From contig NMRA01000100.1 of the NCBI GenBank assembly GCA_002633005.1, positions 664,401 through 728,400 on the forward strand: 64,000 nucleotides of DNA, in the 5' to 3' direction. The notes under the pieces were generated by a model. It was not told where the DNA came from. It was given only the letters and a program-made list of their open reading frames with translations, and did no database searches. The position numbers and the translations under genes are program-made. Shown here piece after piece: positions 11,667 to 25,368 of this stretch (position 1 is the first letter of the stretch; every line of letters begins with the position of its first letter). Source of the stretch: Phoronis australis (taxonomy: Eukaryota; Phoronida; Phoronidae).

Positions 11667-13073
11667 CACGGGTGAGAAACAACATGAAGACCGGTCTTCT
11701 TAAATCGGACAGACTCACCCAAAACAGGATCCACCTCCGGGGATCAAATGGGACCGTCGCACCAGAAAATGGGACTGACGCACCTAAAAACATGACCGCC
11801 CCACCAGAAAACAGGACCGCCGAGGACTGAACATGACCGCCGGGGATTGAAACCGCAATGACAAACAAGCTAAGATTTATTATCGGTAGGCCTACACAGA
11901 TCATACAATGGAGCTATGTATGTATGCATATGCAGGTCTTGGGCCGATTAATCCAACGAAATATTTTGTGTGCTCAGTACAGGACACTTTGCTTTGTAAC
12001 CACAAACCAACCACGTTGCATGCTTTTGAGCTAAATGATTATAACTTTATCCACTGCGTATGTTTTAGAACAAAATGAAAATCGTTTTCCCAACGTGACG
12101 TTTTAGTCAAGAAAAAAACTTAAAACGGGTGTTCTGGTTCTCGGGTGAAGCATCATAACTAGCCTTTGTGCGGCAAAGCAGTATAATAAATATACAGCTT
12201 GGCGCCGATGTGGGTAAAACACTGCACATATAAAATCTTCACCGAATTAGTGTTATTAACGACACTCTTCCTAGAGTAAACTCAATTATTTATCGGCGCT
12301 TTCCGGGAAAATTTGTCGTTACTCTGCTTGAGATGCGTTCTTTTAGGTCGGCTAACATTGACCAGTTCATTTTTGCACCGATTCTTCAGTCAGCTCTTCT
12401 TCTCTTCTTCGAGGTTGCGTACATGGCACAACAAATTATCGGAAGTGGTTTCATTTTGTCATAAGTTTTTAGTATTTTAATAGCAGCAAACCAAATTTCA
12501 GGACAAATTGGTGCTGCTGCTTAGTTGAGTCATCATCTTCCGAAAGATGTCGCAAAATTTTAGGAAATGGCACGTGCTCATGTCACGAGCGCGACAAACT
12601 TTTGTTACAATAGGCAAACAAATGGTGTTCATCACATTGTTTTTCACTCATGCAGTTGCAACCTGCAAGTTGAGTGTTGATTGACTCCTATAGATTTTGC
12701 ATGCGCCTGCTCCGTTTACTAGCTCTACATGTTGATATAAGTTTCACGTGACGAGGTGACGAGCAGAATTTCAGGGATTTAACGGAGCTCAATAAAGCAG
12801 TGCTACCAAGTTTTATTTTGGCGAGTCTTTTCACAGCTATAGCTGACCGGTTACGTCATAAACCGCAGTATCATACAAAGGCCTTGACAACTACATTTTG
12901 TCCGGTGGTCATGTTCAGTCCCCGGCGGTCCTGTTTTGTGGTGTGGCGGTCATGTTTTTAGGTGTGTCAGTCCCATTTTCTGGTGTGACGGTCCCATTTG
13001 ATCACCGGAGGTTCTGTTTAGGGTGAGTCAGTCCGATTTTGAGGACTGGCGGTCATGTTGTTTCTCACCCGTG
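11667..13073. mobile_element. 1.4-kb element with long terminal inverted repeats and AGTTT duplication
   Basis: The left end (11667 to about 11850) and the right end (about 12900-13073) are inverted copies of each other over about 170-180 bp. Each begins CACGGGTGAGAAACAACATGA and continues with a ladder of short motifs: GACCGCC, CAAATGGGACCGTC and AAATGGGACTGAC. Direct AGTTT repeats flank it (11662-11666 and 13074-13078). The interior carries no transposase but includes an inverted copy of repeat family C. It is a non-autonomous foldback-like DNA transposon. The superfamily is not assigned. Confidence 0.85.
12385..12800 (-). repeat. dispersed repeat family C, inverted copy inside the long-TIR element
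   Basis: The reverse complement matches 6885-7330 in order. It lies wholly between the inverted repeats of the 11667-13073 element. Either family C is the core of that element or it inserted into it. The 6.9-kb copy has no such inverted repeats next to it, which favours a separate family. Confidence 0.55.
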
Positions 13074-13129
13074 AGTTTAGATCACTAGTTTCAAAGTCAA
13101 AAGTCATACTAAGGTGGATGCGTCAATGC

Positions 13130-13465
13130 TTTGGGGAGTTGTGGTCAGTATGAACACTTAACTCCAGGGAGTTGTGGTCAGTATGAGCACTTAACTCCAG
13201 GGAGTTGGGGTCAGTATGAACACTTAACTCCAGGGAGTTGTGGTCAGTATGAACCCTTAACTCCAGGGAGTTGTGGTCAGTATGAACACTTAACTCCAGG
13301 GAGTTGTGGTCAGTATAAACACTTAACTCCAGGGAGTTGTGGTCAGTATGAACACTTAACTCCAGGGAGTTGGGTCAGTATGAACACTTAACTCCAGGGA
13401 GTTGTGGTCAGTATGAACACTTAACTCCAGGGAGTTGTGGTCAGTATGAACACTTAACTCCAGAG
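13130..13465. repeat. 33-bp minisatellite, about 10 copies
   Basis: Units read GGGAGTTGTGGTCAGTATGA then ACACTTAACTCCA. The 33-bp period is broken once by a 2-bp loss near 13369. Each junction forms the palindrome AACTCC-AG-GGAGTT. The 86-codon ORF through it is repeat-derived. The array begins within about 60 bp of the long-TIR element's right end. Confidence 0.92.
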
Positions 13466-13854
13466 TTAAGTCAATATGAAAGGGCCTAAAGAAAAACAAG
13501 AGAGGCAAAGGACCTACATGACTGCTTTTACAATTGGAAAGTAAATATTAGCTGTCTTCGAATTTTAGAATGATTCATTTCAAGAGAAATTATTGGATTG
13601 GTTTTCTTCAGCAGTGCAGCTAAGCCACGCTTAATTTTTGAATAGATTAGGACGGGTTGGTCACAGTCTGGCTTAAGTTTACTTAGGCCCTTAGACATTA
13701 AGGTAACAAAACCCCAAATGTTAACATATGAGTTGCCTCATGTATTGTTGAGTTAGGGATGTGTGTAATTAACTAACAAGCCCTCTGTTTAGGCTGATGT
13801 GATGTAATCAGTTACCATCACTGCTGACCTTGTGACTAGAGTCACTTCTTTATA

Positions 13855-14125
13855 GTGCCGTTTACAAAAGTTGACACGGATCAGCTGACACGGAACGAGA
13901 TGTTCCAGCGCAAGTATGTGTGTAATGACCTACATACGGGTTCTCTGTCTCTGTAATTCCCGATGAAAACCTGCGCATGTGCCTTCCACTCTCCAGCCTT
14001 TACAACGAACTTCCGTCCTGCCACAGTTAGTGAGTTGTGTGTGTAAACGGCTACTTGACACCGATCAAATTTGCTCCGTGTCAGTTACGCCAGACCAAAA
14101 GTTGATATCTAAACGGGACTTATGA
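13855..14125 (-). repeat. dispersed repeat family G, copy 1
   Basis: The reverse complement aligns with 25932-26200: TTTAGATATCAA, CGGAGCAAATT, AGCCGTTTACACACACAACT, then GGACGGAA, GCGCATGTGC and TAGGTCATTA. It carries an internal inverted pair built on TGACACGGA-CAA near both ends, as expected for a small DNA transposon. Target duplication was not found. Confidence 0.7.
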
Positions 14126-14449
14126 CTTAATCCCCCTCTTAATGAGAATGAAATGTGGTTGGAACCAGTTGGACTGAGCACGTGACTGGAGCAGTTTCTC
14201 CAATTCCAAAGATTTCTCCAAATCAATCCTTATCTCGATAAAGGGATATTTAAAGGATGTAATCCCAGCATGCAAGTTTTCAATAAGCATTGCAATCATT
14301 TCTCTTTAGGTTATACTGCTGTAATCTAAGTGAAATGGATTTCTAGTAATTACTACAGGTGTTTTTATTGCCCTTTGGTGCAAAATCTGACTTGAGCTCA
14401 CTGCGTAAGTTTTTCACGTTATTATGATTCCCCTTGACTGTTAATTGCG

Positions 14450-14890
14450 ATAAAACCAAGAAATTTCCAACATCACGATGAGAGCTTACAGTCACATATA
14501 AAGGAATCGGCACTGAAAGTTCAGTCTTAATTTTTTTGAAAAACAACCAATTTTCTCCGCTCAAAGTTTTTTTGGTGATAGCATTTCATAAAAAACACAT
14601 CTGCTTCATGACATTTGTTGAACGTTGTTTGACAATAGCATTTTTTAAATATTGGTTAGCAAGTCAGGCTGCTGTTTACAACATAATTGCTGTATGTGAG
14701 CTTATCAGAGGAATCCACACAATGAGGGTGCTGAACTGGTATGTAATCATTGATTTGCCAACTTTTCCCCCTTCTATCACTGTCAAACTGATAATGACAT
14801 GACTGTATCCCCAGTTCCCAATCAGCGAAATCTGTAAACTCACCCCACAGTGCGGAAGCGTAACAATAGCAAGTCTTTGCAAACCAAAGT
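14450..14890 (+). repeat. dispersed repeat family A, fullest copy
   Basis: This copy joins the 5' part (seen at 5985-6260) and the 3' part (seen at 7745-7945) and matches the inverted copy at 5510-5820. It is the best in-window reference for the family. Short ORFs within it show no recognisable domain. Confidence 0.7.
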
Positions 14891-16715
14891 TTCAAGTTCT
14901 GTTTGTTACCATACACCCCCTAGCTGTAGTTTGTAGTGGAACATTCCATTATGACCATGAGGACTGTACCATTGTTAATGCAGTCTTCATATAGGCATAG
15001 AGACAATCAATGCACAGAACTCAGATGTCAAGGTTTGTCCTTTACAACTTCACTTTCACCTGCCATGTGATCTGGTAAGGTAGAGAGAGGAGAGTTTAAA
15101 CATGTAAGTATCACACCAGCATTGCTGAGCTTTTTCTTATCATTTTCCATTGTGTTTGTGTATGAGTTTGGATCACTATGTCTGTGTATGTCAACTGCTC
15201 AGTGGCTGCCCTATAAGCTGATTTTGGATTAATGCATACACTGTAATTGATGGATTTGTTTACAGTTAAGGCTAGAAAATGCTATCAAGTTTTACAGCAC
15301 TGTGATCTGTAGTCTATCTCTCTTGATTATTAGCTGGCGTGCAAATTTCACGATTTGAAATTAAACTCCTGTATGTTACCGAGAGGTGAATTTTTATGTA
15401 TACTGTATTCATTTGATCGACAAGCTATTTTGTTGGTTTCTATAATTTCCGTGATGGTGATAAGTGGCCAGCACACACTTGATTTTTACTTTGTCATTAA
15501 GATATCTGGGCTTGACATATTCCTAACCAATACTTAGGTTCACCATTTTCTACATAATAGGTGTACTTGGTTATTTATCTCATTTCATTTACCTACTCAA
15601 ATGTTTTGAACATTTGTTTCGATTTCAGAATAATATGGTACTTAAACCCAATTTCTCATATCAACGCCTTAGCAACGCCTTGTCTAAGCATCGCAATCGC
15701 GTACTGGTAGAATTCACGGGTTTTAAATTATACAGTGTTGAACAAATGTTAATGTGTCTTGGGCGTAGCTTCATATTTGCAATTATAGGCATGTGCGACA
15801 AGCGTATGAGAATTATCAGGTCTGTGACAAACCTGTGATCTCATGTGTAAACTAATTGTCGCTTCTGCTGAATTCTTGCATTCAATCGAATTGTACACTT
15901 AGTGCCATGGTGCTTACTAATGCAGAAAACTACTGTCATCGGATGAGAAACTAAGTGCATGTTTGTCCAAAACCACTAGCTATACCTCTGAATATTACAT
16001 GTGTGAGTGTGTGTGTGTGTGGAACCGGAAGTATGTGTCACATTCGTTTCATTTAAATGGAGTGAGTTACTGACAGTAGCTATCCTTGAATATATTGATT
16101 GTTGCCACTAGCTGGTACATAGATAGGTACATCCAGATACAATGACAGTTATTGTCGCACTGCATTTTGTTTTTACTTATCTGCCTTTCTTATTGCACCA
16201 TGTGTATACATTTTTATGATTTTGTAACATGGCTCAACACTAAGCATAACATCTCATTTACATCGTGGCGTCCTCAGATTTTTACAAATAAAGTCTGAGG
16301 TTGCATTTGTGAACTGTGAGCCTTACGTATCATTAAGTCAAGCTTTTCTTTCCTCATCCTTTGGCATCCTCCATTCTCATGCCTTTTGGTAATTTCGAAA
16401 TGTAAATTCGGGTTGCCTGAAATTATTTTGGAATGTTATAATTAAAAGAAAAATGCTGGCGCCCATGCTGTTCTTAGAGATGAAGGAATTGTGGAAATTC
16501 AGTTTTACGTCTTTCTGAAAAGTTTTTGCCAAACAGGGTGAGCTCCAATGAGAAGCATTTACCATAAAATAGCGAGTTACATTTCACTGTAAGCTCTAAG
16601 TAAAAGGTAATATTTTTGCTGAGTAAATAACATTCTCCTTAGTCTTTCAACTTGAAAGTTTGTTTTTTTCAATCAAATATTACATTTCGGTTACCGCTTA
16701 TGAAGATTTTATGTA

Positions 16716-16733
16716 ACGGGGGGGGGGGGGNNN
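16716..16733. other. poly-G run and 3-base gap
   Basis: About 13 G are followed by NNN. The homopolymer probably caused loss of sequence quality. Content across the gap is unknown. Confidence 0.9.
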
Positions 16734-18056
16734 ATCAGGGCACCGATGTGTTAATATTGGTTATGCTGTTCAAAAATGTTGTTTTTTCTGGTCAATTATG
16801 ACAGGTTGCCAAATAATGTATTCAAACTCTGAAATTATTGTCAACTTTTGCTGAATCGGACACTGAATTATCGCTGAGGACATAATACTTTACTTGGTCA
16901 GAGACTTCTTTGTGGAGAGAAGTTTAATAAATAAGTGTGGGTTTTTGGATTATATTGTAATACATATTTGTATTTATAGCTTCAAGTAAAATGTCACTTT
17001 TATACAAAACATTGTATTAGCCTTGCAGTAATGAGCAGTGTTGGGTTCATGTGATGATTTTATGTCAGTGTAATTTAGTTGACATTTAAGTTAATCATAA
17101 ACATAAAAACACTGCATTTTCCCATAACAAAGGCAGCAACATGGCTTCTTCAGAAAATGATCACTGTGTGGTCATTACTGCTAATCTGTAGAATTGTTAC
17201 ATTGAGCTGTCTGCTTGTCAGAGGATTTCTTAGCATTACTGGCTATTTTCATCCTTCTGTTTAATCTGTTTACATCAAGTGCTGCATATTCAATAGGTAT
17301 TGGTATAATAACCCCAGCACTATTACCACAGTCATCTCTAGGACCCACTTGGTAGTGATTTCATTGTCTTCATCACATTTAAGTGGTTACCAATCTGTTA
17401 TATTCATGCTTGCTCGCACAAGTTTGCAAAGAAATATGCAATATTCTGTGTTAATTGTTGTACCGAAGCTTACCTGAATATTGTTATAAACATGTTTCGT
17501 TCCATAGATGTGTCCTTCACAAAAAAAATTGTAGCCCCAATTTTTAATACATTTATTTACCCAGGAATCGTAGACCCAAGTTATAGTATTCTGCCTTTTA
17601 ACAATCCAGTTTCAAACGTCATTTATTAGTGTACTTTTGATCCCATGTCATATGCAAATTATTCCATTCAACTGTCCCAATCAATGAGACAAATTCTGGC
17701 TGCCAAATCCTATGTATAAGGGTGTCCTGTCTGAAAAAATAAACTAGGCAATATGTATGTGTGGAGTATCATTTTTTCTTGCCTTATGTAAATTTTATGA
17801 ACCAACGAATCAAGTATACACATTAAAATCTTGATTAAAAATTACATAATTTCTGTTGTCACAAAATGTCACTACAGGATATATGTATGGATGAGTATAT
17901 TGAAACCATATTAGTCCAGCTAAGTGGGTGTGACTGGGTTTTGGTAGGCTCATTTCAGGAATTTGTACTCCTAAGCTCTTTCATATGACAACACAGTGGA
18001 GGGAAGTAAAACTGTTTACATAACTGACACAATGATGGATGGGCATGTGGAGCTTC

Positions 18057-18738
18057 TTATTGTCCATCTTTCCAGGCATTATTATTTTGTGGTATTTATT
18101 ATTTTACATTCATATTTCTGTACCGTTATGTTGTCAAAATAAATTACCTTTATTTTGCCTACATACAGTCTCCTTTTCATCTCTGAAAACTGAGCTTGCC
18201 GCACCTACCATGTTTCAGGACGTATGTCAAACATAAATTCTATTTCAGGTATGTCAAACATAAATTCTATTTCACTTGTTAAATATATATATGTGTGTGT
18301 GTGTGAGTATATGGACTCGTCTTACTTACATCCCCTACGATCCTTTTGCACACGATGCACTAGGACACTTCATTTTCTGCCTCGCTGTTGGTTCGTTTAG
18401 GTCATGTTCCTCGAGTTTGGTCAGCTCCTGACGTCTATAGGCTGATGATTGTCAGGTGTCTTTAGGGTTTAACTTTTGTTCTCAGTAATCAATGTTTCAT
18501 GTCAAGTCTTTATTTGGCCGACACGTTGAGTTTTATCTCTCGTCTTTTTTCCCACCCACTACCACTCCATTGGTTCGGTGGTTCCTTGTACCTGAGTACT
18601 GCACTTTTTATTGCTCATCTTTCCAGAAATTATTTTTTGTAGTATTTATTAATTTATATTCATATTTCTGTATCATTTTGCTGTCATGATAATTTACCTT
18701 CATTTTACTTACATACAGTCTCCTTTTCATCTCTGTAA
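18057..18738 (+). repeat. 130-bp direct duplication separated by about 420 bp
   Basis: Segments at about 18057-18186 and 18609-18738 align along their length (TTATTG-TCATCTTTCCAG ... ACATACAGTCTCCTTTTCAT). The intervening stretch has a 28-bp tandem doubling near 18215-18272 and a TA/TG microsatellite. No coding function is visible. Confidence 0.75.
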
Positions 18739-20639
18739 AAATACTAGGTTGTCTTTTTAACCCATCATTTTGATAATGGGAGGCTTAGCTGGCCAAATCA
18801 GTCAGAGATTGTCTTTTTAACCCATCATTTTACTTGACACTATCTTTAAGGTTTGAAACCATTTTCTGTCATGGTAGTCTTGTGGTATATTGTTGTGCCA
18901 ACCTTGTTAAAGATTTTGATTTTTGGCGGCCAGCAAGTGGGAAGTACACCCTTTCATTTTCGATGCTGAATTATTTTGTACATTTTGGGGTCAGAGGTCA
19001 TTCTTTTGTAACACTGCTGAGGAATTTATTCAAAGAATTGAAAATTAATTATATGTCCTTAAAAATTGTATAAATGCTTTCACATACAAATTTTGAAAAT
19101 TTTTCCGAAAAAGTTGTTCCCTAGACTGAAGAACACTATCTTTACCTGATTCGTTATGAAATAGCACATTAATTTAGTCATTTTGCTACTGATTCTTTAA
19201 GTTGATGGACAACAAGTTGATCCAGTGTTTGAACTCTGCTCCTTGGAAATTGTTTAATCTGTATTTTGTGCATTAATAAATCAATAAGTTGAGTTGGTCG
19301 TGCTACCAACTGTTGTTAATGAACTTAAGTACCTTTGGGAATGGCCACGTGCTATGAAGAATGGCATTGGATGTGTTGCCAGGATTATGAATAGTAACAA
19401 TTGTCTGCATACTGTTGGGAAATGTTGTAGTCTGTGGGCATAGTCTAATTGGTAAAATTCCTAATCTTGGAAGTTTAGAAAAGCCATGTCTGTGATTTCG
19501 ATTATTTTGTTATTTGGGAATCTGTTTTTGGCACAGGCCTCTCTACTTGCCAAAGCATTCAAGGGACCATAGAGTTTGATAGATGTGTTCTTATTGAAGA
19601 AAGCACGTCTGACATTGATTTTCAGAGGATTCGAACTCAGTAGTGCCCCTAGTGGCATTTTTTGTCTCTGCGTCGGTGCCCACTTTGGTCTTTGGTATAT
19701 GTCCATGTATTGTAGTGAACGTGTTATTATCGACTGATTTTGATTATCTCACAGGTCTGACTACTGTAGTGCCTCTTAGTGGCAACTTTTTTATCCTAGT
19801 TTCTTGAGGGACCGTTATAGTCCTTCTTGCAAACTGCCCATGTGGTTCCAGTATCCGAGAATACTTACTACATAAATTCTTATTTTCGACACCCTTTCTT
19901 TATTTTCTTTTCGCCTTTCTTGCCAAAAGCGATTTTTGAACAGTATTTGACCCTTCTCTCTGAGCGTATGATTACCGGTTGTCGACGGTTATTTCCGTAC
20001 CCACATTTCCGGCTCATCAGTTCAGGAACTTGTCCTGAAAGCCGCCATTTTTTCCTTGTAACTGAATGTGCTATGGCTTGCTCGAAAAGTCTTCATTATT
20101 TTGTTTTATTAGTAATATATCGTGATTTGTTTGCATATGTAGTGTATTTATAGTTTGTAGTTAGTGATCGTTTTCGCCAACAAATTACGGTGAAATTTAG
20201 TTAGACATATCTTTACTTACTATTCTCCACGATTTAGCAGTGTTCACCAAATTTCAGCATCGCAGTTGTTACTCATTAAGTGATAAATGTGCTCACAATT
20301 CCCGTTGGACTTCGATCGTCTCATTTCTGGCGGCACCTACAATGTCGACTTTTGCTGAACTGAAAGGCATGTTCAATCGGCTACTTTGTAATTTGTGAAG
20401 ATTTAACGTTGATACATTTTGACAAACGTTGCTACAAAAAAGAAACTTTGTTCAATTTTCGTGTTTTTTGTGTTTGTGGCTAGCAGTGTGACACAGGACT
20501 AACCAGCCCGTAATTTCATGCAAGTGTCTGAAACTACCCTTGAATATATGCAGCATTTATCATTTGACCATTTTACTTCGACAAAACAGCTTGCAACCGC
20601 ATGCATTTACCGTTCGCCAGTGTCTGGTCTCGATCCGCA

Positions 20640-20955
20640 CCGGGTCCGATAGGCTGCGGTCCCGAGTCTGGCAAAATAATTTCTGTCAAAATTTATTCGC
20701 CACATTTCTTCAGCAAATTCCATAAAATTGTCCGTAGTTTGATTTTATCAAAATTAAGGCGCGCTGTCGATTTTTTTATCCCCGTTTGCTGGCTGGTTTA
20801 CAGTACAGGCACTGCTCCAGTCGCACTGACGGCGTTTTCTCGGCCTGGGTTCCTGAATGAATTGTACTTCCGGGTTCACGGCAAGTTCAAAATGGCGGTG
20901 TTTCTTCGGGTGCGAATCGTGAGTGGCGCGTTCATTTAAACTGTTTTCTTTTAGT
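20640..20955 (+). repeat. dispersed repeat family F, copy 1 (promoter-like 3' end)
   Basis: It aligns with 36895-37215 on the same strand: CAAAATTTATT, GCCACATTT, TGCTGTCGAT, CCTGGGTTCCTGAATGAATT, GTTCAAAATGGCGG, GTGAGTG. The last part combines an ETS-like CTTCCGG, a YY1-like AAAATGGCGG around an ATG, and a GTGAGT donor-like sequence. This resembles a housekeeping promoter with a first exon. Whether it is transcribed cannot be seen from the sequence. Confidence 0.6.
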
Positions 20956-21900
20956 TATATATATGTAGCTATTGAGAGCATGTCGGCTACGTTACAGTAA
21001 CAAAGAACGCATTCTTTGAGTCATGTGTGACCGTATATTGTTGCCACGACCTCTTCTCTGTTTTTTAAATTGCAAGTTATGCAAGACAATACTTGCTTTG
21101 TTGATCAAGCAGTTGACTAACTAGTCAAGCCACCTGTATATGAAAATGTGTTGACATCAGTAGGTAGGTAATGAGTGCAGAGTACTTAATGCCATCATCA
21201 TTGGATCTCTGAAGTTCATAATTACATGTCAGCGGCTGATTGTTAAACCGGTTTCCGCTTATAAGAGCCTTAATGCATGCATGAAAATTGGTCTAAAAAT
21301 CATTTCACGATCATGTAGCTTTTACAGTCCGCCTTCTGAGTCACTTTATTTAATCAATTGCTTGATCTTTCGATGTGCTTATCCCTTATGAGATTTACTT
21401 AGTCAAGTAAGGTGTCATGAGAGTTCATCTGATTTTCCTTGTGCACATTTTCCATGTGTTGCTGCAAAAACTTTGAATGACCTTTGACCAGTTTTGAAAA
21501 AGGAATTGCCATAATTAAGATTGCCTTACTGTCTTACTGCTTTAGCAAATTTCTAGCAGACTATGGCAAGAATAGTGATCTGTGATAGAATCACAAAAAG
21601 CAACCGACTTTGTTGTTTTGTAACTCAACCTAATAGCAGACTATCAGGTCAGACAGTAATCCCAAAAGTACATTTTCCAGTGGTAAAAGCGATAATGTCC
21701 CTTTAAATAATTTAGCAATACAACCTTTGATTGGCAATTGTTACACTAAAGCATGGGCAAAGTTAATTGAGTGTCACCGTCTTGTAATTCTCTCTTCAGT
21801 TTTGCAGAAAACTTCTTTGAGATTGAAATTTTCCTTTTTTCATGAATTTGCTTATCATTGTCACTGATATAAGGTCATGCCATTATAGATTTTTCTAATC

Positions 21901-21929
21901 GGGGGGGGGGGGNNNNNNNNNNNNNNNNN
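21901..21929. other. poly-G run and 17-base gap
   Basis: Twelve G are followed by 17 N. It is the same pattern as at 16.7 kb and marks an unresolved assembly gap inside intron 1. Confidence 0.95.
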
Positions 21930-23997
21930 GAGTAATTAGATCAACAATTTTGATAAGATATAGACTGAAAAATGTGATGATGGTTTACATGTTGAGACCA
22001 CTTAATGAAGTGCTGAGCTTGGGTGCTGAGCATGGTTGCTGCGCATGGTGGGCCACAGTGATGAAAAAGCTTGGTTGGAACAATGTCTTAAATGTAATGA
22101 TTCCTTATCTTCTAATTATTGGACTTGAATTGGTTGTGATCAGTGGAATGTTACATGTCTTCATGAGTGCAATGTACATTCAGCATCCATTCAAGATGAA
22201 GCTTTGTAGGGAATTGTGTCTTATTAATATACTGAGGCATAGCCAATAAAGCAGGTCTATCCCACAGGTTACCCCCAATGGATCTTGAAAACCTCCAAGG
22301 CCTTGCATTGCTCAATATTAATGTAAGACAATTCACTATTAGCTTCATAAAAGCATTAGTTTTTGTAGTCTGATATTCTGAGAGCCTTTTCGATTAAAAG
22401 TCTGTCAACACAAATGGCAAAGCCAACTAAGGTTTCCCATTGGCTTTGGCATGTTAAAGCGGCATTAACAAAAGCCTTCCATCACAAGAAAGAACAACTT
22501 CTGATTTAGATCATTTATCCTTATAAAATTGGTTTCAAATTGGTCCTTAGTCCAATTGGAGATAATTGCAGGCTTCAAAAGAACTGTCAGTTCATTATTG
22601 CTTTACAAGTTGGCTTGTCAGACTGCAAACTCATTTTATGCACAGAGTACAGTTCTCTAGGAAAAATGAACTGTCAGCTCTTTGAAAACCCAGAAATCCC
22701 TTTCAACTGAGTAGAGTTAGGAACAAGTTGAAATCAATGCTATTGCATTAACTGGTCCAAATCTAAAGTTCACGTCTTTACATCTGCTTTAACCAACATT
22801 GGAACTATTTTCTAGTGATGTTGTGATATACTTAGCCAGTCCTTCAGTTGCCAAGGTGACTAAAATTGTGTTGGACAAGTACAAATTAACTGACTGTCAA
22901 GTTCACTGAGCATTGAGTGAATTTTCAAGCAGTAATAGTCACTTTTATTAGATTGATTTTTCCCCTTACCTAACTGAGCCTCTTCTCTGTGGAGTTCAAA
23001 TATATAAAATCTCTCCTAACTGATATTTTATGCGGAATTTAAAGTAGGTCTTTGATCGTTTTTCGTTTGTCCAAGAGTAAAGAACTGTATGATGCACTGC
23101 ACCACAGCTGATCTGGTAGACTTTATTGAGAAGAGTTTTACTACTCTCTGAGCGAAATCGGAAATTTGCTGTGGAAATGGAAGTAAAAGAATTTTGATAG
23201 TTCTTAGACACCCACTTAAACCCCATATTTAGTCACTATTGCCTCCCACAAAATCCTCATAAAGTTTTTGAGAGCAAACAAAATTCTCTCAAAATCCCTG
23301 TCCTCTTCAGTATCAAAACTAGCAGCTATTATCATTGCCTTCAAGGCTTGTTCCTTGTTCTTGCAGTAATATAAGATGGTGTGAAAAGTCAAGTTCACAT
23401 ATCACCATGGTGGATTTTTGAGTGATTAAATTGATTTTTTTTGTGTAATAGCATCATTGTTGGGAAAACTGAAATAGACATAAACATGAAAAATAACGAG
23501 AAGTTGTTCAAAGAAGGCTTCAAATCTACCTGTTTACTGTGAAGTAAAACCAGTACCTTTAAATTGCCATGTAAAACTGAGATTAAGTGGTTCTACTGAC
23601 TGACTCCACCCTGAGCACTGAAGTGTTGCAGAGTTGTAGTGAGAAAGGGTCTTCAGATGGTGCAGGACTTGGTCTGAAGACATCTAGTATGGAAGCCAAT
23701 GGACAATGTTATTGTATGGACAGCGCAGGATGGTGCAATACACAAGAGAACTTGGGATAATTTTGTTGATCACATATTGTATTTGGTGTAAGACTGGTGT
23801 CACATCCAGGTCCTCCACCACTCTAATGGCACCTCTAGTGTGGTTTCAAAATACCGTAAATGTCTCGAGTTTAGTACACAACATAGTCGAGAAGTCAAAT
23901 TTCATTTTCTCTTTTTTCAATGAAAGATATGAAGCATCAAAATAAATGTTTTTCCACTTTTACCTCTTGCACCACAGCTGTTGCCATACATTGTTTT

Positions 23998-24153
23998 GAA
24001 AATTGTGGCCATTCACAGAAATGTTAGAAGACCTTGAAAATTGTGGCCATTCACAGAAATGTTAGAAGACCTTGAAAATTGTGGCCATTCACAGAAATGT
24101 TAGAAGACCTTGAAAATTGTGGCCATTCACAGAAATGTTAGAAGACCTTGAAA
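23998..24153. repeat. 39-bp minisatellite, 4 copies
   Basis: Four units of GAAAATTGTGGCCATTCACA then GAAATGTTAGAAGACCTTG run in tandem at exact 39-bp spacing. A broken fifth unit follows. The period equals that of the 4.6-kb array but the sequence is unrelated. Confidence 0.95.
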
Positions 24154-25368
24154 ATTGAAAAGTGGCCATTTTTTCATGATTTTTGTTCAAGATTGGTTAG
24201 ATTTACTTTATGTAAATTAATAGCGGGTTCCAATAACGGGGAAAGCTCTCAAGTCCGGTTGCAATAGCCTGCCCAACAGGACACAAGTGAAACAGTTGGC
24301 AAAATTTTTACATAAAATTTCTGTCACAGTTTAGTTGCAGGCTCATCTTATTTCTATCATTCATTCATCCATCTTAGTTCCATCATTTGTTCATTCACCT
24401 TTATATCGTGTTGTACATTGCAGGTAGTTAATGCTGTGTACAAATATACCCTCTCTATGAGGGTGTAAAATACACAGTGGGACTTGTCAATATTGAGCTT
24501 TTATTTACATACACCTAACTTCTTTGAAGTATTCTCAATTGCTAAAACAGATAATGCTTGTTAAATGTTTTAAAATACTTACTGTTGTGGAGTTGTGAAA
24601 ACAAATTGTGTTTTTGGGAAATAAAATTTTGAAGTATCAATTATCCTCTGTGGTATTAAAGTAAAGGTACGATCCTATGAACAGTATTTGAACTCTGGTG
24701 AATGTTGAAACTCCTCTTGCTAGCCAAATTCTGTGGCCATATTGTAATGAAAAACAATTCTGCAAAAATATAATGCAAACATACATGAGGATACAGTCCT
24801 ACAATAAGTTGAAATAACTACACTGGTTTATTCAACCTGCTTTGAAATTCGGGTTATATGACTAAGAATTAGAATCGTAATTTCACTGCTCTAACCCTTT
24901 GTGTCGTCTCTTCACTGGTACTCACTAAATGCACAATGAAATACTGAATGAACAACAGTTAGAAGAAGGGTTTAGTACTCCAATCACTGTACAGATATGT
25001 TTTGCTCTCATATTAATTCAAAATTGATGAAAACTAGGATGAAAACTTGTTTGATATATGTGAGATTAATGTTTTTAAACAAATAACTCGACCTAGATTA
25101 GCCAACGAATGACTCATTGTTATGGTAAACAACATTCCGAGGTGACCTGAAGAAAAACACCTTCAAGCAGTAGAAGTGGGTACAAGTGAAAACCTTAATA
25201 TTTTATGAACATTTTGTTTACGAAATTGAATTTGAAGTGTAGGATAGTTCATTGTAAGTGTACTTCGTCAGTGAGGCATTGTATCACTTCAGAGGCATTC
25301 TTCTTCTTGTATGCAACAAGTATGTGGGGAATTTCTTGCTTACACTCAAGGTAACTAAACTAAACAGT

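Noticed and set aside
13131-13391. 86-codon ORF with GSCGQYEHLTP units
   Set aside because: It is a reading of the 33-bp minisatellite and ends where the period slips.
21950-22249. 99-codon ORF beginning MIRYRLKNVM
   Set aside because: It starts next to an assembly gap, has no recognisable domain and lies in AT-rich intron. A hydrophobic stretch alone is not evidence.
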